Part shown: one piece after another, positions 10,401 through 17,888 of the stretch
How the letters are laid out: each line of letters starts with the position of its first letter
Numbering within the stretch: position 1 is the stretch's first letter
NCBI RefSeq assembly: GCF_002367995.1
Contig: NZ_AP018207.1
Span: 7,178,199-7,242,198 of the forward strand
Direction of reading: 5' to 3'
DNA from: Calothrix brevissima NIES-22
GTDB lineage: Bacteria > Cyanobacteriota > Cyanobacteriia > Cyanobacteriales > Nostocaceae
Length of the DNA stretch: 64,000 nt
The notes under the pieces: model-generated
The model's database searches: none
Told to the model about the DNA's origin: nothing
The model's input: the letters and a program-made list of their open reading frames with translations, nothing else
Made by a program: the position numbers and the translations under genes

Positions 10401-10604
10401 CCTGCTGATATTTTACCGCAGCTGACTAAGCCCTTTTTTACCACGAAAGCAAGTGGAACTGGCTTAGGATTGGCGATCGTCAAGCGAATTGTCGAAGCCC
10501 ATGATGGAGAATTCAGCATTGAGTCATCGGCAGTTACAGGAACCATCGTCAAAGTGCAATTACCCTTAGCGCCTGGACTCCGATCTCAATTAGGTCAAAA
10601 TTAA
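4473..10604 (+). CDS. Giant hybrid Ser/Thr kinase - AAA ATPase - GAF - PAS - histidine kinase
   Basis: A 2043-residue cytoplasmic signalling protein. The order is: Ser/Thr kinase domain at about 1-275 (HKDINPSN catalytic loop with D128, DFG at D147, SPE); STAND/AAA ATPase at about 300-560 (Walker A GYPGIGKT at 337-344, Walker B FLDD at 472-475); a helical repeat region to about 1330; GAF domain at about 1335-1505; short coiled coil; a second GAF-like domain at about 1540-1690; PAS at about 1690-1810; HisKA with H1830 in VHEVRNP; HATPase with GTGLGLAIVKR near 1995. All catalytic signatures look intact, so both kinase activities are plausible. This architecture is known in multicellular cyanobacteria, but signals are mostly unknown. 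There is no adjacent response regulator. No membrane segment is seen. The ATG at 4473 lacks a strong ribosome binding site, but the kinase fold starts directly after it (LSVSGYQV). Confidence 0.95.
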   Translation: MLSVSGYQVLEKLCESSRSLIYRAQRHSDQESVLLKVLRQEYPSPVAIARFQMEYDILRNLKAEGVIKAYALETYRQSPVLVLEDFGGESLQTCLAERRFNLEEFLTLAIQVTSILGEIHQHNLIHKDINPSNIVLNRTTGQVKIIDFGIATVLSRENPTLRNLNVLEGTLAYMSPEQTGRMNRAMDYRTDFYSLGVTFYQLLCDRLPFEATDPLELVHCHIAKQPLPPHEANPPVPEPVSDLVMKLLAKNAEDRYQSAHGIWADLQECCNQHKQTQQIESFAVGRWDIASTFQIPQKLYGRAGEVESLLKVFEQVIGNGCETDKTKATAELILVSGYPGIGKTTLVQELYKPVTHQNGYFITGKYEQLQRNIPYFALIQAFRSLIRQLLSESQEQIVDWREKLLAALGDNAQIVVDVIPDLEFLIGKQPEAIALPPAEAQNRFYLALEKFIRVFTQPFTIDIKPIHPLVIFLDDLQWADSASLQLIQRWITIMNDQQLLVIGAYRDTEVDADHPLARSLQEIQQAKGTVHHIALSPLGLADVNCLLQDTLHCGSEKSLPLAELTLQKTDGNPFFVNEFLRFLHQEKLINFNVQQGIWDTHLKQIQTARLADNVMELVTERIQELPAQTQQILALAACIGSQFNLQTLVIVSEQLLLLEINQALHLASQANLITPLGDDYKYLDSSAQITEIDFDVSYKFMHDRIQQSAYSLISENKRVQYHLEIGQYLRRVTPKEHLEDKIFEIVDHLNIATTIIAEQAQKNELAQLNLIAGQKAKTAIAYESSLNYLNLGRSLLSKDSWQTAYDLTLALCESTAKAAYLAGDFEQMEQQIQEVLDHATTALEKTNVYLVKIQACIAQDRFMEAIQIALEGLDLLSIKIPIRPEQESISQELSETKRILAEKQIEDLAQLPSMTDPHKLAAMQMIASVCTPTYFLVPELWELMVFQKVQLSINYGNAPGSAFGYADYGMIQCAVEENIDAAYQFAQLAVKLQSQLNSKEFIPKTNLLVNMYLRHWQEHLKETLNPLLEAYQCGLETGDLEYATFAIAFRFYHSYLIGRELTQLEQEMASYENAIAQFKQVLPLNLTRIYRQSVLNLREKSANPANLLGKSFNEVESLPQLIAANDKYILFHLYLNKLILSYLFQNAQQAAEYAAAADHLLCEGAIGLLVVPVFYFYDSLARIAVFPQVSQTVQQQILQKVNANQQKMAHWANYAPMNYLHKFHLVEAERYRILCQDTEAIDAYDRAIELAQSHEYLNEEALANELAGRFYLAKGKLKIARAYLLDARYCYLRWGATAKVIDLDQRYPQFFDRLPESTSTITRSQHTSSTSTETAAFDLAALMKAAQALSDEIVLDKLLDKLMTILIENAGAQRGYLLLENNGKLQIAAEGNVDANSVAILPDIDRLPLAIVNYVARTQESVVLNHATQNYRFNQDAYIRKHQPKSILCTPLLHQGKLSGILYLENNLTTDAFTPQRLEILQFLSTQAAISIDNAQLYNQLELRVQQRTAELTQTNDLLQTEILERQRSEQTLRMIVEGTASVTGADFFRSLVRSLAQAIGVRYAFISECMDAVPSRVRSFAIWRGDGFGDEFEYDLHGTPCEQIFHSRASQCFPKQIQSLFPDDRDLQAMQAQSYAGIPLLDSTGNLLGHLAVVDDRPLENESRTQAVLEIFAARAAAEMERKQAEDALRVSETKFSTAFRSSPDAIAISTMKDGCYIEVNNSCLKMLGYSQEEIIGHNALDLGVWAKPEERDTIEQLLHQQGSVINLEVKFRRKSGEIFPALYSAEMIHLEEEPCLLAVAADITMLKQAEKALERLAEIGELAAMIVHEVRNPLTTISMGLNAFKKLQLSERFQEYLSLSLDEADRLQRLLNQILLYSRQQILQRSPLELNSFILSTLNPLKTIPVASGKHLKFVAATQPLNVLADGDKIKQVLINLVTNACEAVSIGETIAVQIQVTENHQVCIQIHNQGTPIPADILPQLTKPFFTTKASGTGLGLAIVKRIVEAHDGEFSIESSAVTGTIVKVQLPLAPGLRSQLGQN

Positions 10605-11112
10605 AACTTGCTGAAAAGAAACTAAAAGATTTCTCATTGAAATATCAGCATTTGCGAATCGACTCCTGGGAAATCAATCATCTGGCGATCGCGGCTGGGG
10701 ATCATAATCATGAGTGTGAATGACAAACAAAGCAAATTTATCAATTTTAATTATTGCTGAGAAAGCGCTGCAAACTATGAATACAAATTCTCTTGAATTT
10801 CTCAGCTAAGGTTTAGCTATTCATAACCTGAGATTTGTTGCATCCAGTGATACTGAGAACAGTTCACTTACAGTAACTCATACACCTATGTAGCAATGTC
10901 TCATTCTACAATCATCCTGGGGTGTAGTTTTGCTGAGATGTTTACAGCTTTACACTTCAGTCAGCAAAATCATACCTATCTGATTATTGAAATTGAATAG
11001 TGCGATCGCTTCAGTTTCCAACCGTTGTTATATGAATTACTCAACGGTGAACTATATACGCCCAGGCATAAAAATTTCTTCATCACAAATCCTAACATTT
11101 GGAGAAAGTTAA
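10605..11112. other. Intergenic region without recognised gene
   Basis: About 510 bp between the giant kinase and the GMC oxidoreductase. I see no credible coding frame and no RNA gene. Two HIP1-type GCGATCGC sites lie near 10686 and 11002. The ribosome binding site for the next gene (GGAG at 11101-11104) ends the region. A promoter for the oxidoreductase presumably lies here, but I could not recognise it. Confidence 0.5.
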
Positions 11113-12669
11113 ATGACTACTGCACACTATGATTTCATCATTATTGGTACTGGAGCAGGTGGTGGTACACTGGCTTATAAACTTGCTCCTACTGGCAAGA
11201 AAATCCTCATTCTAGAACGTGGTTCTTTTTTACCTCGTGAAAAAGCTAATTGGGACACTGTAGAAGTAGTGCAGAAAGACCGCTATCACACGAATGAAAT
11301 TTGGTATGACCAAAAAGGGCAAGCGATTCATCCCGGTACAGGTTACTTTGTTGGTGGTAACACCAAAGTTTATGGTGGTGCGCTATTTCGTTGGCGAGAA
11401 CAAGATTTTCATCAGGTAATTCATAAAGGTGGTATCTCGCCTGAATGGCCTCTGAAGTATCGGGATTTTGAACCCTACTACACTCAAGCAGAAAAGCTGT
11501 ATGAAGTTCATGGGAAAAGGGGTTTAGATCCGACAGAACCTGACACAACTGAAGATTATCCTTATCCTGCTATTCGTCACGAACCGCGTATTCAAGAAAT
11601 TCATGAATCGTTATTAGGCGAGGGTTATCATCCATTTTATCTGCCTCTGGCTATCAAATTAAATGAGGTGAATCGGCGTTTGAGTAGTTGCATTCGTTGT
11701 AATACTTGTGATGGTTTTCCTTGTCTAGTAGATGCAAAAGCTGATGCAGATGTTAACTGTGTGCGTCCAGCCGAGCAATATGATAATGTCACACTCATGA
11801 CGGATGCTAGGGTAAAACAACTACATACTAGTCATTCTGGGCGGGAAGTTACTTCTGTAGAAGTAGAAATTAACGGAGAAATTCATTTCTTTTCTAGCAA
11901 TATTGTAGTGGTTGCTTGTGGGGCAATTAATTCAGCTGCTTTATTGTTGCGTTCTGCTAATGAACAGCATCCCAATGGATTAGCAAATAGTTCTGATCAG
12001 GTGGGGCGAAATTTTATGAAGCATCAGAATGGAGCGATCATAGGCGTGAGCTTAAAATCCAATTTGACAGCATTTCAAAAAACTTTAGCAATCAATGATT
12101 TTTACTGGGGTGATGTAGATTTTGATTATCCAATGGGTCATGTGCAGTTATTGGGTAAGGTAAATGCAGATATGATTGCTCAAGAGTCTCCATCAGTTTT
12201 GGGAATTTCGTTTAGAGAAAGAAATACTTTTGAAGCGATCGCTACTCACTCGGTAGACTGGTGGTTAACTGCGGAAGATTTACCAGACCCCAATAATCGC
12301 GTCACTTTGCGAGGTGATTCTATCCAGTTGCATTACACCGAGAACAATACCGAAGCCTATAATCGTCTGGTTAATCGCTGGACACAGGTATTGAAAAAAA
12401 TCGGTTGTGGTGAAAAAATTATTCCCACCTCTTTCTATTTCCGTAAGAAATTACCACTGCAAGGTGTGGCACATCAGTGCGGGACTTGTCGCTTTGGCGA
12501 AGACCCGAAAACTTCTGTATTGGATATTAATTGCCGTACTCATGATGTTGATAATTTGTATGTGGTAGATGGTAGTTTCTTTCGTTCTAGTGCGGCTGTT
12601 AATCCTACCCTCACAATTATTGCTAATGCTTTACGGGTAGGTGAGCATTTAATTGAACTTGTAGCTTAG
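11113..12669 (+). CDS. GMC family FAD-dependent oxidoreductase
   Basis: Flavoprotein of 518 residues of the glucose-methanol-choline oxidoreductase family, probably acting on an alcohol or sugar; the substrate is unknown. The N-terminus carries the FAD dinucleotide fold IIIGTGAGGGTLAYKL followed by ILERG. The C-terminus carries the family signature with the active-site region HQCGTCRFGEDP, then NLYVVDGSFFRSSAAVNPTL. A cysteine-rich segment CIRCNTCDGFPC near residue 195 is typical of the subgroup that includes plant and bacterial long-chain alcohol oxidase-like proteins. The start is supported by GGAGAAAGTTAA just before the ATG. It faces the glucosidase gene, with a perfect hairpin between them. 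A second gene of this family survives only as a C-terminal fragment near 28.5 kb. Confidence 0.92.
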   Translation: MTTAHYDFIIIGTGAGGGTLAYKLAPTGKKILILERGSFLPREKANWDTVEVVQKDRYHTNEIWYDQKGQAIHPGTGYFVGGNTKVYGGALFRWREQDFHQVIHKGGISPEWPLKYRDFEPYYTQAEKLYEVHGKRGLDPTEPDTTEDYPYPAIRHEPRIQEIHESLLGEGYHPFYLPLAIKLNEVNRRLSSCIRCNTCDGFPCLVDAKADADVNCVRPAEQYDNVTLMTDARVKQLHTSHSGREVTSVEVEINGEIHFFSSNIVVVACGAINSAALLLRSANEQHPNGLANSSDQVGRNFMKHQNGAIIGVSLKSNLTAFQKTLAINDFYWGDVDFDYPMGHVQLLGKVNADMIAQESPSVLGISFRERNTFEAIATHSVDWWLTAEDLPDPNNRVTLRGDSIQLHYTENNTEAYNRLVNRWTQVLKKIGCGEKIIPTSFYFRKKLPLQGVAHQCGTCRFGEDPKTSVLDINCRTHDVDNLYVVDGSFFRSSAAVNPTLTIIANALRVGEHLIELVA

Positions 12670-12707
12670 TATTTACTAGTCAACCTATAAAATTATAATA
12701 GGTCATA

Positions 12708-12740
12708 AGATCCCCAACTTCTTCAAGAAGTTGGGGATCT
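12708..12740. terminator. Perfect 16-bp hairpin between convergent genes
   Basis: AGATCCCCAACTTCTT and its exact reverse complement are separated by one base. It sits between the converging oxidoreductase and glucosidase genes, so it can act as a bidirectional terminator. Neither side has a strong T run. Hairpins with this GGGATCT/GAAGTT core are common dispersed repeats in Nostocales, so it may equally be a mobile palindrome. Confidence 0.7.
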
Positions 12741-12801
12741 GAGCCTCTCATTGGAGAGTAAATCAAATAAGATTGCTATAAAAGCAGTGATTTAGGCAGA
12801 T

Positions 12802-15513
12802 TTACGCTAGAGCGATCGCCTCTTTATCCTGCTCAATTTTTGGTTCCTGATGTTGTGCTTCATATTCACCAAATTGCTGAATAAGTTGAGCAACTAATCC
12901 TGTCCAGCCGGTTTGATGACTGGCTCCAATTCCGGCTCCATTATCGCCATGAAAATACTCATGGAATAAAATTAAATTTTGCCAGTGTGGGTCATTTTGA
13001 AACTTCTGTATCCCACCATAAACAGGTCGTTGACCAGAGGAATTTTGCAAGAAAATTCTAGTTAACCTTTGAGATAATTCTGATGCAACTTCCCAAAGCA
13101 TCATCATCTGACCGGAACCTGTGGGACATTCCACTTTGAAATCATCTCCCAGGTAATAATAGAATTTTTGCAGAGATTCTATTATTAAGAAATTAACCGG
13201 AAACCAAATAGGGCCGCGCCAATTAGAATTACCACCAAATAAACCACTACTAGATTCAGCAGGTTCATAATCTACACGAAATTGAGAGCCATTAACATCA
13301 AAAGTATAGGGATGTTCGGCATGAAATCTGGAAACTGCGCGAATACCGTAGGGACTAAAAAACTCACTTTCATCGAGCATTTTTTGGAGAATACTTCTTA
13401 ATTTATCCCGTGAAACTATTGCTAATAATCTTCTAGCACCAATTCCTTTTGTTTCCATACAAGCTACATTTTGCCGCAAGTCAGGACGGTTTTGGATAAA
13501 CCATTCCAACCGCTTCTTAAAGCCAGGAAGCATCTTTAACGTTTCTGGTTCCATGCTTTCAATAGCAAATAGGGGGATTAATCCCACCATTGACCGGACT
13601 TTTAAGGTAATCTGCTGTTCATGTAAATGTAGCACATCGTAGTAAAATCCATCTGATTCATTCCACAAACTGGCTTCCATTTCGCCAATTTTATTCATTG
13701 CATCGGCTATGTACAGAAAATGCTCAAAGAATTTAGTAGCAATATCTTCATAAACAGGATTAGTTTTGGCTAATTCTAGAGCGATCGCTAACATATTTAA
13801 ACAATACATCCCCATCCAACTAGTACCATCAGATTGGTCGATATGTCCGCCTGTAGGAAGGGCTGCACTGCGGTCAAATACCCCAATATTATCTAATCCT
13901 AGAAATCCCCCTTGAAAGACATTATTACCCTCAGCATCTTTACGATTTACCCACCAGGTAAAGTTGAGCATCAGCTTTTGAAAAACCCGTTCTAAAAACT
14001 GTCGGTCTGTGCGTCCATAAATCTTCTGTTCAATTTTATAAATGCGCCAAGTTGCCCAAGCATGAACAGGGGGATTAACATCACTAAATGCCCATTCATA
14101 GGCAGGAATTTGACCATTGGGATGCATATACCATTCCCTTGTTAAAACATCCAATTGGTACTTAGCAAAATCTGGATCGATTATTGCTAAAGGAATGGTA
14201 TGGAATGCTAAATCCCAAGCCGCAAACCAGGGATATTCCCACTTATCAGGCATAGAGAGAATATCTTCATTATAGAGATGAAACCACTCTTGATTTCTAC
14301 CATTTTGCCGTTCTGCTGGCGGTGTTGGTGTGTTGCGATCGCCTTTCAACCAATCCTCTACAATATAGTGATAAAATTGCTTGCTCCATAGCATCCCGGC
14401 AAATGCTTGGCGCTGCACATTCCGCATATCTTCACTCAGAGGATATGGAGTAATACGTTGATAAAATTCATCAGCTTCTTGTTGTCGCCGACTAAAAATT
14501 AAATCAAATTCCTTACCAAATGGCTCAACTAAATTGGCTGCATTGCTGAGGCGTAATTTGATAGTTTTAGTTTCACTGGCTCCAACTGTTAATACATAAT
14601 CAGCAGATGCTTTTGTCCCAATTTTATCGGGATTAACTGCTGATTTATGACCATTTACGATATAGTCATTAATGCCATCCTTAACATAAGCAGAGGTGTT
14701 GGGAGAACCAAATAATAGCTGATAATTTGTCTCGTTGTCTGTAAAGAGAACCTCTGTCACTTCCTGACAATACAGCCACCTATTTCCTAAACTTGGGTGA
14801 GATGCTTCAATGATATTGAAGCTACGATCTGATTTAATCTCTTTTAAAGTAGGTTTATCTACATCTTCATTCCAAGACCAAGTATTGCGAAACCAAATGG
14901 TAGGTAACAGGTGCAATGTCTTAGCTTCTGTACCTTGGTTGACTATTGTTATTTGAATGAGAATATCTTCCGCAGAATGCTTGGCATATTCCACAAAAAC
15001 ATCAAAATAGTGATTATCATCAAACACGCCTGTATCTAGTAGTTCAAATTCTGGCTCTTGACGATTTCGGCGTTGATTTTCTGCAACTAATTGAGAATAG
15101 GGAAAGGCTGCATGAGGATATTTATACAGCGCTTTCATATATGAATGGGTGGGAGTATTGTCTAAATAAAAGTAATATTCCTTAACATCTTCACCGTGAT
15201 TACCTTCACTACCAGTTAGACCAAAAATTCTTTCTTTGAGAATAGAATCTTCACCATTCCAAAGAGCGATCGCAAAACAAAGCCGTTGATGATTATCAGA
15301 AATACCAAAAATTCCATCTTCACCCCAACGGTAAGCGCGAGAACGGGCTTGATCGTGGGTGAAATAGTCCCAGGCTGTACCGTTGGGGCTGTAGTCTTCG
15401 CGTACTGTTCCCCATTGGCGATCGCTTAAATAAGGCCCCCATCTGCGCCAATGGGCTATGTGATTTTGGGTTTCTGCTAATCTGATTTCTTCTTGGGTTG
15501 GAGTTGTTATCAT
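12802..15513 (-). CDS. GH63-type (MGH1-like) glucosidase
   Basis: A 903-residue protein related to mannosyl-oligosaccharide glucosidase (glycoside hydrolase family 63, alpha/alpha-barrel). In bacteria such enzymes hydrolyse alpha-glucosides such as glucosylglycerate or similar compatible solutes; the substrate here is unknown. Recognisable segments are the N-terminal [19 protein letters not shown], the barrel segments [19 protein letters not shown] and [17 protein letters not shown], and the C-terminal [18 protein letters not shown] and [20 protein letters not shown], with acidic residues at the expected catalytic positions. No signal peptide is seen, so it is likely cytoplasmic. The ATG is followed by a polar N-terminus typical of the family. 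It is a single gene facing the GMC oxidoreductase. Confidence 0.88.
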   Translation of the reverse strand: MITTPTQEEIRLAETQNHIAHWRRWGPYLSDRQWGTVREDYSPNGTAWDYFTHDQARSRAYRWGEDGIFGISDNHQRLCFAIALWNGEDSILKERIFGLTGSEGNHGEDVKEYYFYLDNTPTHSYMKALYKYPHAAFPYSQLVAENQRRNRQEPEFELLDTGVFDDNHYFDVFVEYAKHSAEDILIQITIVNQGTEAKTLHLLPTIWFRNTWSWNEDVDKPTLKEIKSDRSFNIIEASHPSLGNRWLYCQEVTEVLFTDNETNYQLLFGSPNTSAYVKDGINDYIVNGHKSAVNPDKIGTKASADYVLTVGASETKTIKLRLSNAANLVEPFGKEFDLIFSRRQQEADEFYQRITPYPLSEDMRNVQRQAFAGMLWSKQFYHYIVEDWLKGDRNTPTPPAERQNGRNQEWFHLYNEDILSMPDKWEYPWFAAWDLAFHTIPLAIIDPDFAKYQLDVLTREWYMHPNGQIPAYEWAFSDVNPPVHAWATWRIYKIEQKIYGRTDRQFLERVFQKLMLNFTWWVNRKDAEGNNVFQGGFLGLDNIGVFDRSAALPTGGHIDQSDGTSWMGMYCLNMLAIALELAKTNPVYEDIATKFFEHFLYIADAMNKIGEMEASLWNESDGFYYDVLHLHEQQITLKVRSMVGLIPLFAIESMEPETLKMLPGFKKRLEWFIQNRPDLRQNVACMETKGIGARRLLAIVSRDKLRSILQKMLDESEFFSPYGIRAVSRFHAEHPYTFDVNGSQFRVDYEPAESSSGLFGGNSNWRGPIWFPVNFLIIESLQKFYYYLGDDFKVECPTGSGQMMMLWEVASELSQRLTRIFLQNSSGQRPVYGGIQKFQNDPHWQNLILFHEYFHGDNGAGIGASHQTGWTGLVAQLIQQFGEYEAQHQEPKIEQDKEAIALA

Positions 15514-15701
15514 CTCACCCTCTGCATATCTGCACTTAATTTTAATTAATTTGTTATATCGAGTATCACGTTTTTATCAAAGATGCATCTGATATTTTGA
15601 TTAAAATTTGCTAGGTGAACTGATAAATAAAAATCTAGGATAAACTCAGGCAAAATTAATATTAACTTTTATTGTCAAAATAATTGATATTGATATATAT
15701 C

Positions 15702-15725
15702 TATAAAAAACTCCACCCACAAGGG
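15702..15725 (+). repeat. 24-bp repeat, copy 1 (inverted copy at 55320-55343)
   Basis: TATAAAAAACTCCACCCACAAGGG (written here as TATAAAAAACTC plus CACCCACAAGGG) is present exactly once more, inverted, at 55320-55343, about 40 kb away. The homology continues with (G/C)ATGG. In this copy AACTCCA pairs with the TGGAGTT downstream, giving a hairpin over the start of the small gene at 15727. Confidence 0.75.
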
Positions 15726-15726
15726 G

Positions 15727-15966
15727 ATGGAGTTTCTCGCTGCTTTCAATGAAAAAGTATTAAATCAATCAGAGCAAGAGTACTCATTTGTGCATCAGCT
15801 TCACTGTTATGCATCTAAAACAGGTTTTCACCTTCGGCGAACAGTTAAATTAGATCCTGTTGCAGAATTGTTTATTTATAATCTGATTTATAGAAATAGA
15901 AAAACTTTTCGCTCTGATTTTCGTAAGACGATTAATCTCCTACATAAATTTATAAAAATAAAATAA
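15727..15966 (+). CDS. Small unrecognised protein
   Basis: A 79-residue frame starting MEFLAAFNEK and ending in a basic tail. I do not recognise the family with confidence. It is basic and rich in F, R and K (for example AELFIYNLIYRNRKTF), without a membrane segment or cysteines. Its start codon lies inside a hairpin formed with the repeat at 15702-15725, and it shares a 15-bp phrase with 4375-4389, so it may belong to a mobile or decayed element rather than be an ordinary gene. No ribosome binding site is obvious, apart from AAGGGG close to the ATG. It stands alone between two genes on the opposite strand. Confidence 0.4.
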   Translation: MEFLAAFNEKVLNQSEQEYSFVHQLHCYASKTGFHLRRTVKLDPVAELFIYNLIYRNRKTFRSDFRKTINLLHKFIKIK

Positions 15967-16014
15967 TTGATACATAGAATGGGTTACAGCTTTATGTTCT
16001 AACATTAATGAAAT

Positions 16015-16662
16015 TCATCTTTTCAACTTCTCGATTTGCTGCTGAAAATAATCTCGCCAACCTGTAGGTAAAGCCTCAACTTGTACGGCGCGGTGTAACA
16101 GTTCTAAGTCATGTATTTCCCGTGCATAAAGTCGGGTGATGTCAGCAACAGTAACATTGTTTGAGTCTCGACTGATTAACGAAAAAGTATCACCATTTCC
16201 GACTTTACCCTCTTGCAGCACCGAAAAGTAGAATCCAGTTAGGCGGCTATCTAAAAACTGTTTAACTATATCAGCCCGTCCAAACTTGACTCCCAGTTTA
16301 TAACAAGGCATTCGAGGTTGAGTCACCATTACCTCTGCGCTACCAATCCCAAAGCGATCGCCAATATTAACCTCATCCTCTAACAGCCCAACTGTGGTAA
16401 GATTTTCACCAAACATTCCCCAGGGTAAATCCATCTCAGGTAACTTGCGCCGCCAATAGTCGTAATGCTCGAATGGATAAGCATAAACTGCTTTGTCTTT
16501 ACCTCCGTGGACACTCAAATCAGCTTGTCTATCTCCATCTAAGTTAAGCGATCGCATCATTACCCGTCCCTCAACGGGTTCTTTAAAAATCCCAGTTGTA
16601 ACTGTTTTGCCTTTCCAAAGTACTTCACGGGGAAGTCCTACATTGACTGATATAACTTGCAC
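16015..16662 (-). CDS. MOSC domain protein, YiiM-like
   Basis: A 215-residue protein with a MOSC (molybdenum cofactor sulfurase C-terminal) domain. The family motif region is visible as LSVHGGKDKAVYAYPFEHY near residues 55-75 and GENLTTVGLLEDEVNIGDRF, with the conserved cysteine in PRMPCYKLGVKFG and a C-terminal 3-alpha (YiiM/3-alpha) region. Related proteins bind the molybdenum cofactor and reduce N-hydroxylated compounds or handle sulfur; the substrate here is unknown. The start is a GTG with a strong GAGGAGG ten bases upstream. It is followed on the same strand by the SDR gene. Confidence 0.85.
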   Translation of the reverse strand: MQVISVNVGLPREVLWKGKTVTTGIFKEPVEGRVMMRSLNLDGDRQADLSVHGGKDKAVYAYPFEHYDYWRRKLPEMDLPWGMFGENLTTVGLLEDEVNIGDRFGIGSAEVMVTQPRMPCYKLGVKFGRADIVKQFLDSRLTGFYFSVLQEGKVGNGDTFSLISRDSNNVTVADITRLYAREIHDLELLHRAVQVEALPTGWRDYFQQQIEKLKR

Positions 16663-16770
16663 AATTTCATACCTCCTCTAAGAAAATTTTCTACCGATAT
16701 TAAGCCTGATAGATAACATGCTTAATATTACTTGATTATCAGAGGATGAATCTGACATAGTTTTTTCTCC

Positions 16771-17568
16771 CTACTGTTCTTGATAGTTCCAAAGTAGTCC
16801 ACCATCCACAAAGAAAGTGCTACCTGTAATGTAATCAGCATCATCAGAAGCCAGAAACGCCACTAAAGAAGCAACATCTTGTGGTTGACCCAAGCGACCA
16901 AGCGGAATATTTTTTAATAGCGCACCCAACTTTTCTGGGTCATTCAATAGCTTAGTATTAATTGGAGTTTCTATTGCTCCTGGTGCAACATTATTAATCG
17001 TGATTCCCAAAGCACCTAACTCAACAGCTAAGTTACGAGCGAGCATTTTCATTCCGCCTTTGCTAGCACAGTAAGCTGTAAAATTGGGAAATGGTAGTTC
17101 TTCATGTACCGAACTAATATTAATAATTTTTCCAGTTCGTTTAGTTTCAATCAAGTGTTTTACAAAGGCTTGAGTGGCAAAGAAAACACCTTTTAAATTG
17201 ACATTCATTACAGCATCATAATCTGCTTCTGTGACATCCCAAAATGGTGCGTGTTTTTCAATGCCAGCATTATTTACCAAAATATCTAGCTTGCCGAAAT
17301 GGTGAATACTTTCTGCAATCAATTGATGCACCTCATCAACACTGCCTAAATCTGCCTGAAGTGTATAACCATGAGATTTTGGACATTGAGCCATGTGACA
17401 ATTACCACCAATCGCCTCCACCTTTGCTAAAGTATCCTCTGCTCCTTCGGGGTGAGAACGATAGTTAATGACCACATTTGCCCCTGCTTGAGCTAGACCG
17501 AGAACGATTCCCTGTCCAATTCCTTGACTGCTCCCAGTTACTAGGGCAACTTTTCCTTCTAGTTTCAT
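16771..17568 (-). CDS. SDR family oxidoreductase (glucose 1-dehydrogenase-like)
   Basis: Classical short-chain dehydrogenase of 265 residues. It has the NAD(P)-binding TGSSQGIGQG near residue 11, NNAG near 97, the catalytic Ser in INISSV and the YCASK motif, and the C-terminal substrate region ending GGLLWNYQEQ. The substrate is unknown; glucose 1-dehydrogenase is a common automatic name for this subgroup. A cysteine-containing insertion CHMAQCPKSHGY lies near residue 55 between beta-strands 2 and 3. The ribosome binding site AGGAGA lies 7 bp before the ATG. The start codon overlaps the stop of a small upstream frame (ATGA), suggesting translational coupling. A second SDR gene lies at 45348. 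Confidence 0.92.
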   Translation of the reverse strand: MKLEGKVALVTGSSQGIGQGIVLGLAQAGANVVINYRSHPEGAEDTLAKVEAIGGNCHMAQCPKSHGYTLQADLGSVDEVHQLIAESIHHFGKLDILVNNAGIEKHAPFWDVTEADYDAVMNVNLKGVFFATQAFVKHLIETKRTGKIINISSVHEELPFPNFTAYCASKGGMKMLARNLAVELGALGITINNVAPGAIETPINTKLLNDPEKLGALLKNIPLGRLGQPQDVASLVAFLASDDADYITGSTFFVDGGLLWNYQEQ

Positions 17569-17717
17569 AAATTTTCTCCTGATGATTGATTTTTCAGTTG
17601 TTGGTTAATCTTTACAGCTATGGAACTTTCATTAGCCTGGTTCTTTGATACTTCAGGGACGTAGCTAATCATGAAAAGAGAAGACAAGCCCAGTATTAAT
17701 AAATGTCTTAACTTCAT
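17565..17717 (-). CDS. Possible 50-residue exported peptide coupled to the SDR gene
   Basis: A 50-codon frame starts at an ATG at 17717 and ends in a TGA overlapping the SDR start (ATGA). The protein begins MKLRHLLILGLSSLFMISYV: a basic start plus a hydrophobic stretch, like a signal peptide or single membrane anchor. A polar tail of 30 residues follows. Seen directly: the frame, the hydrophobic N-terminus and the overlap. Inferred: that it is translated and coupled to the SDR gene. The ribosome binding site is weak, and I recognise no family. Confidence 0.4.
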   Translation of the reverse strand: MKLRHLLILGLSSLFMISYVPEVSKNQANESSIAVKINQQLKNQSSGENL

Positions 17718-17888
17718 GATTTCAATGTCTCAGTGCATCAATCAGCGATATAGCTCTTGGCTTTAACTTTAAACTGATTATTGCTTAAATAATTTATCTA
17801 ATAATTATGAATATATAAGGATTGATATCTAAAAAACTGATATTTGCCTGAGAAATTTCTTACAGATTTCTCAGCAAAATTTAAATTT

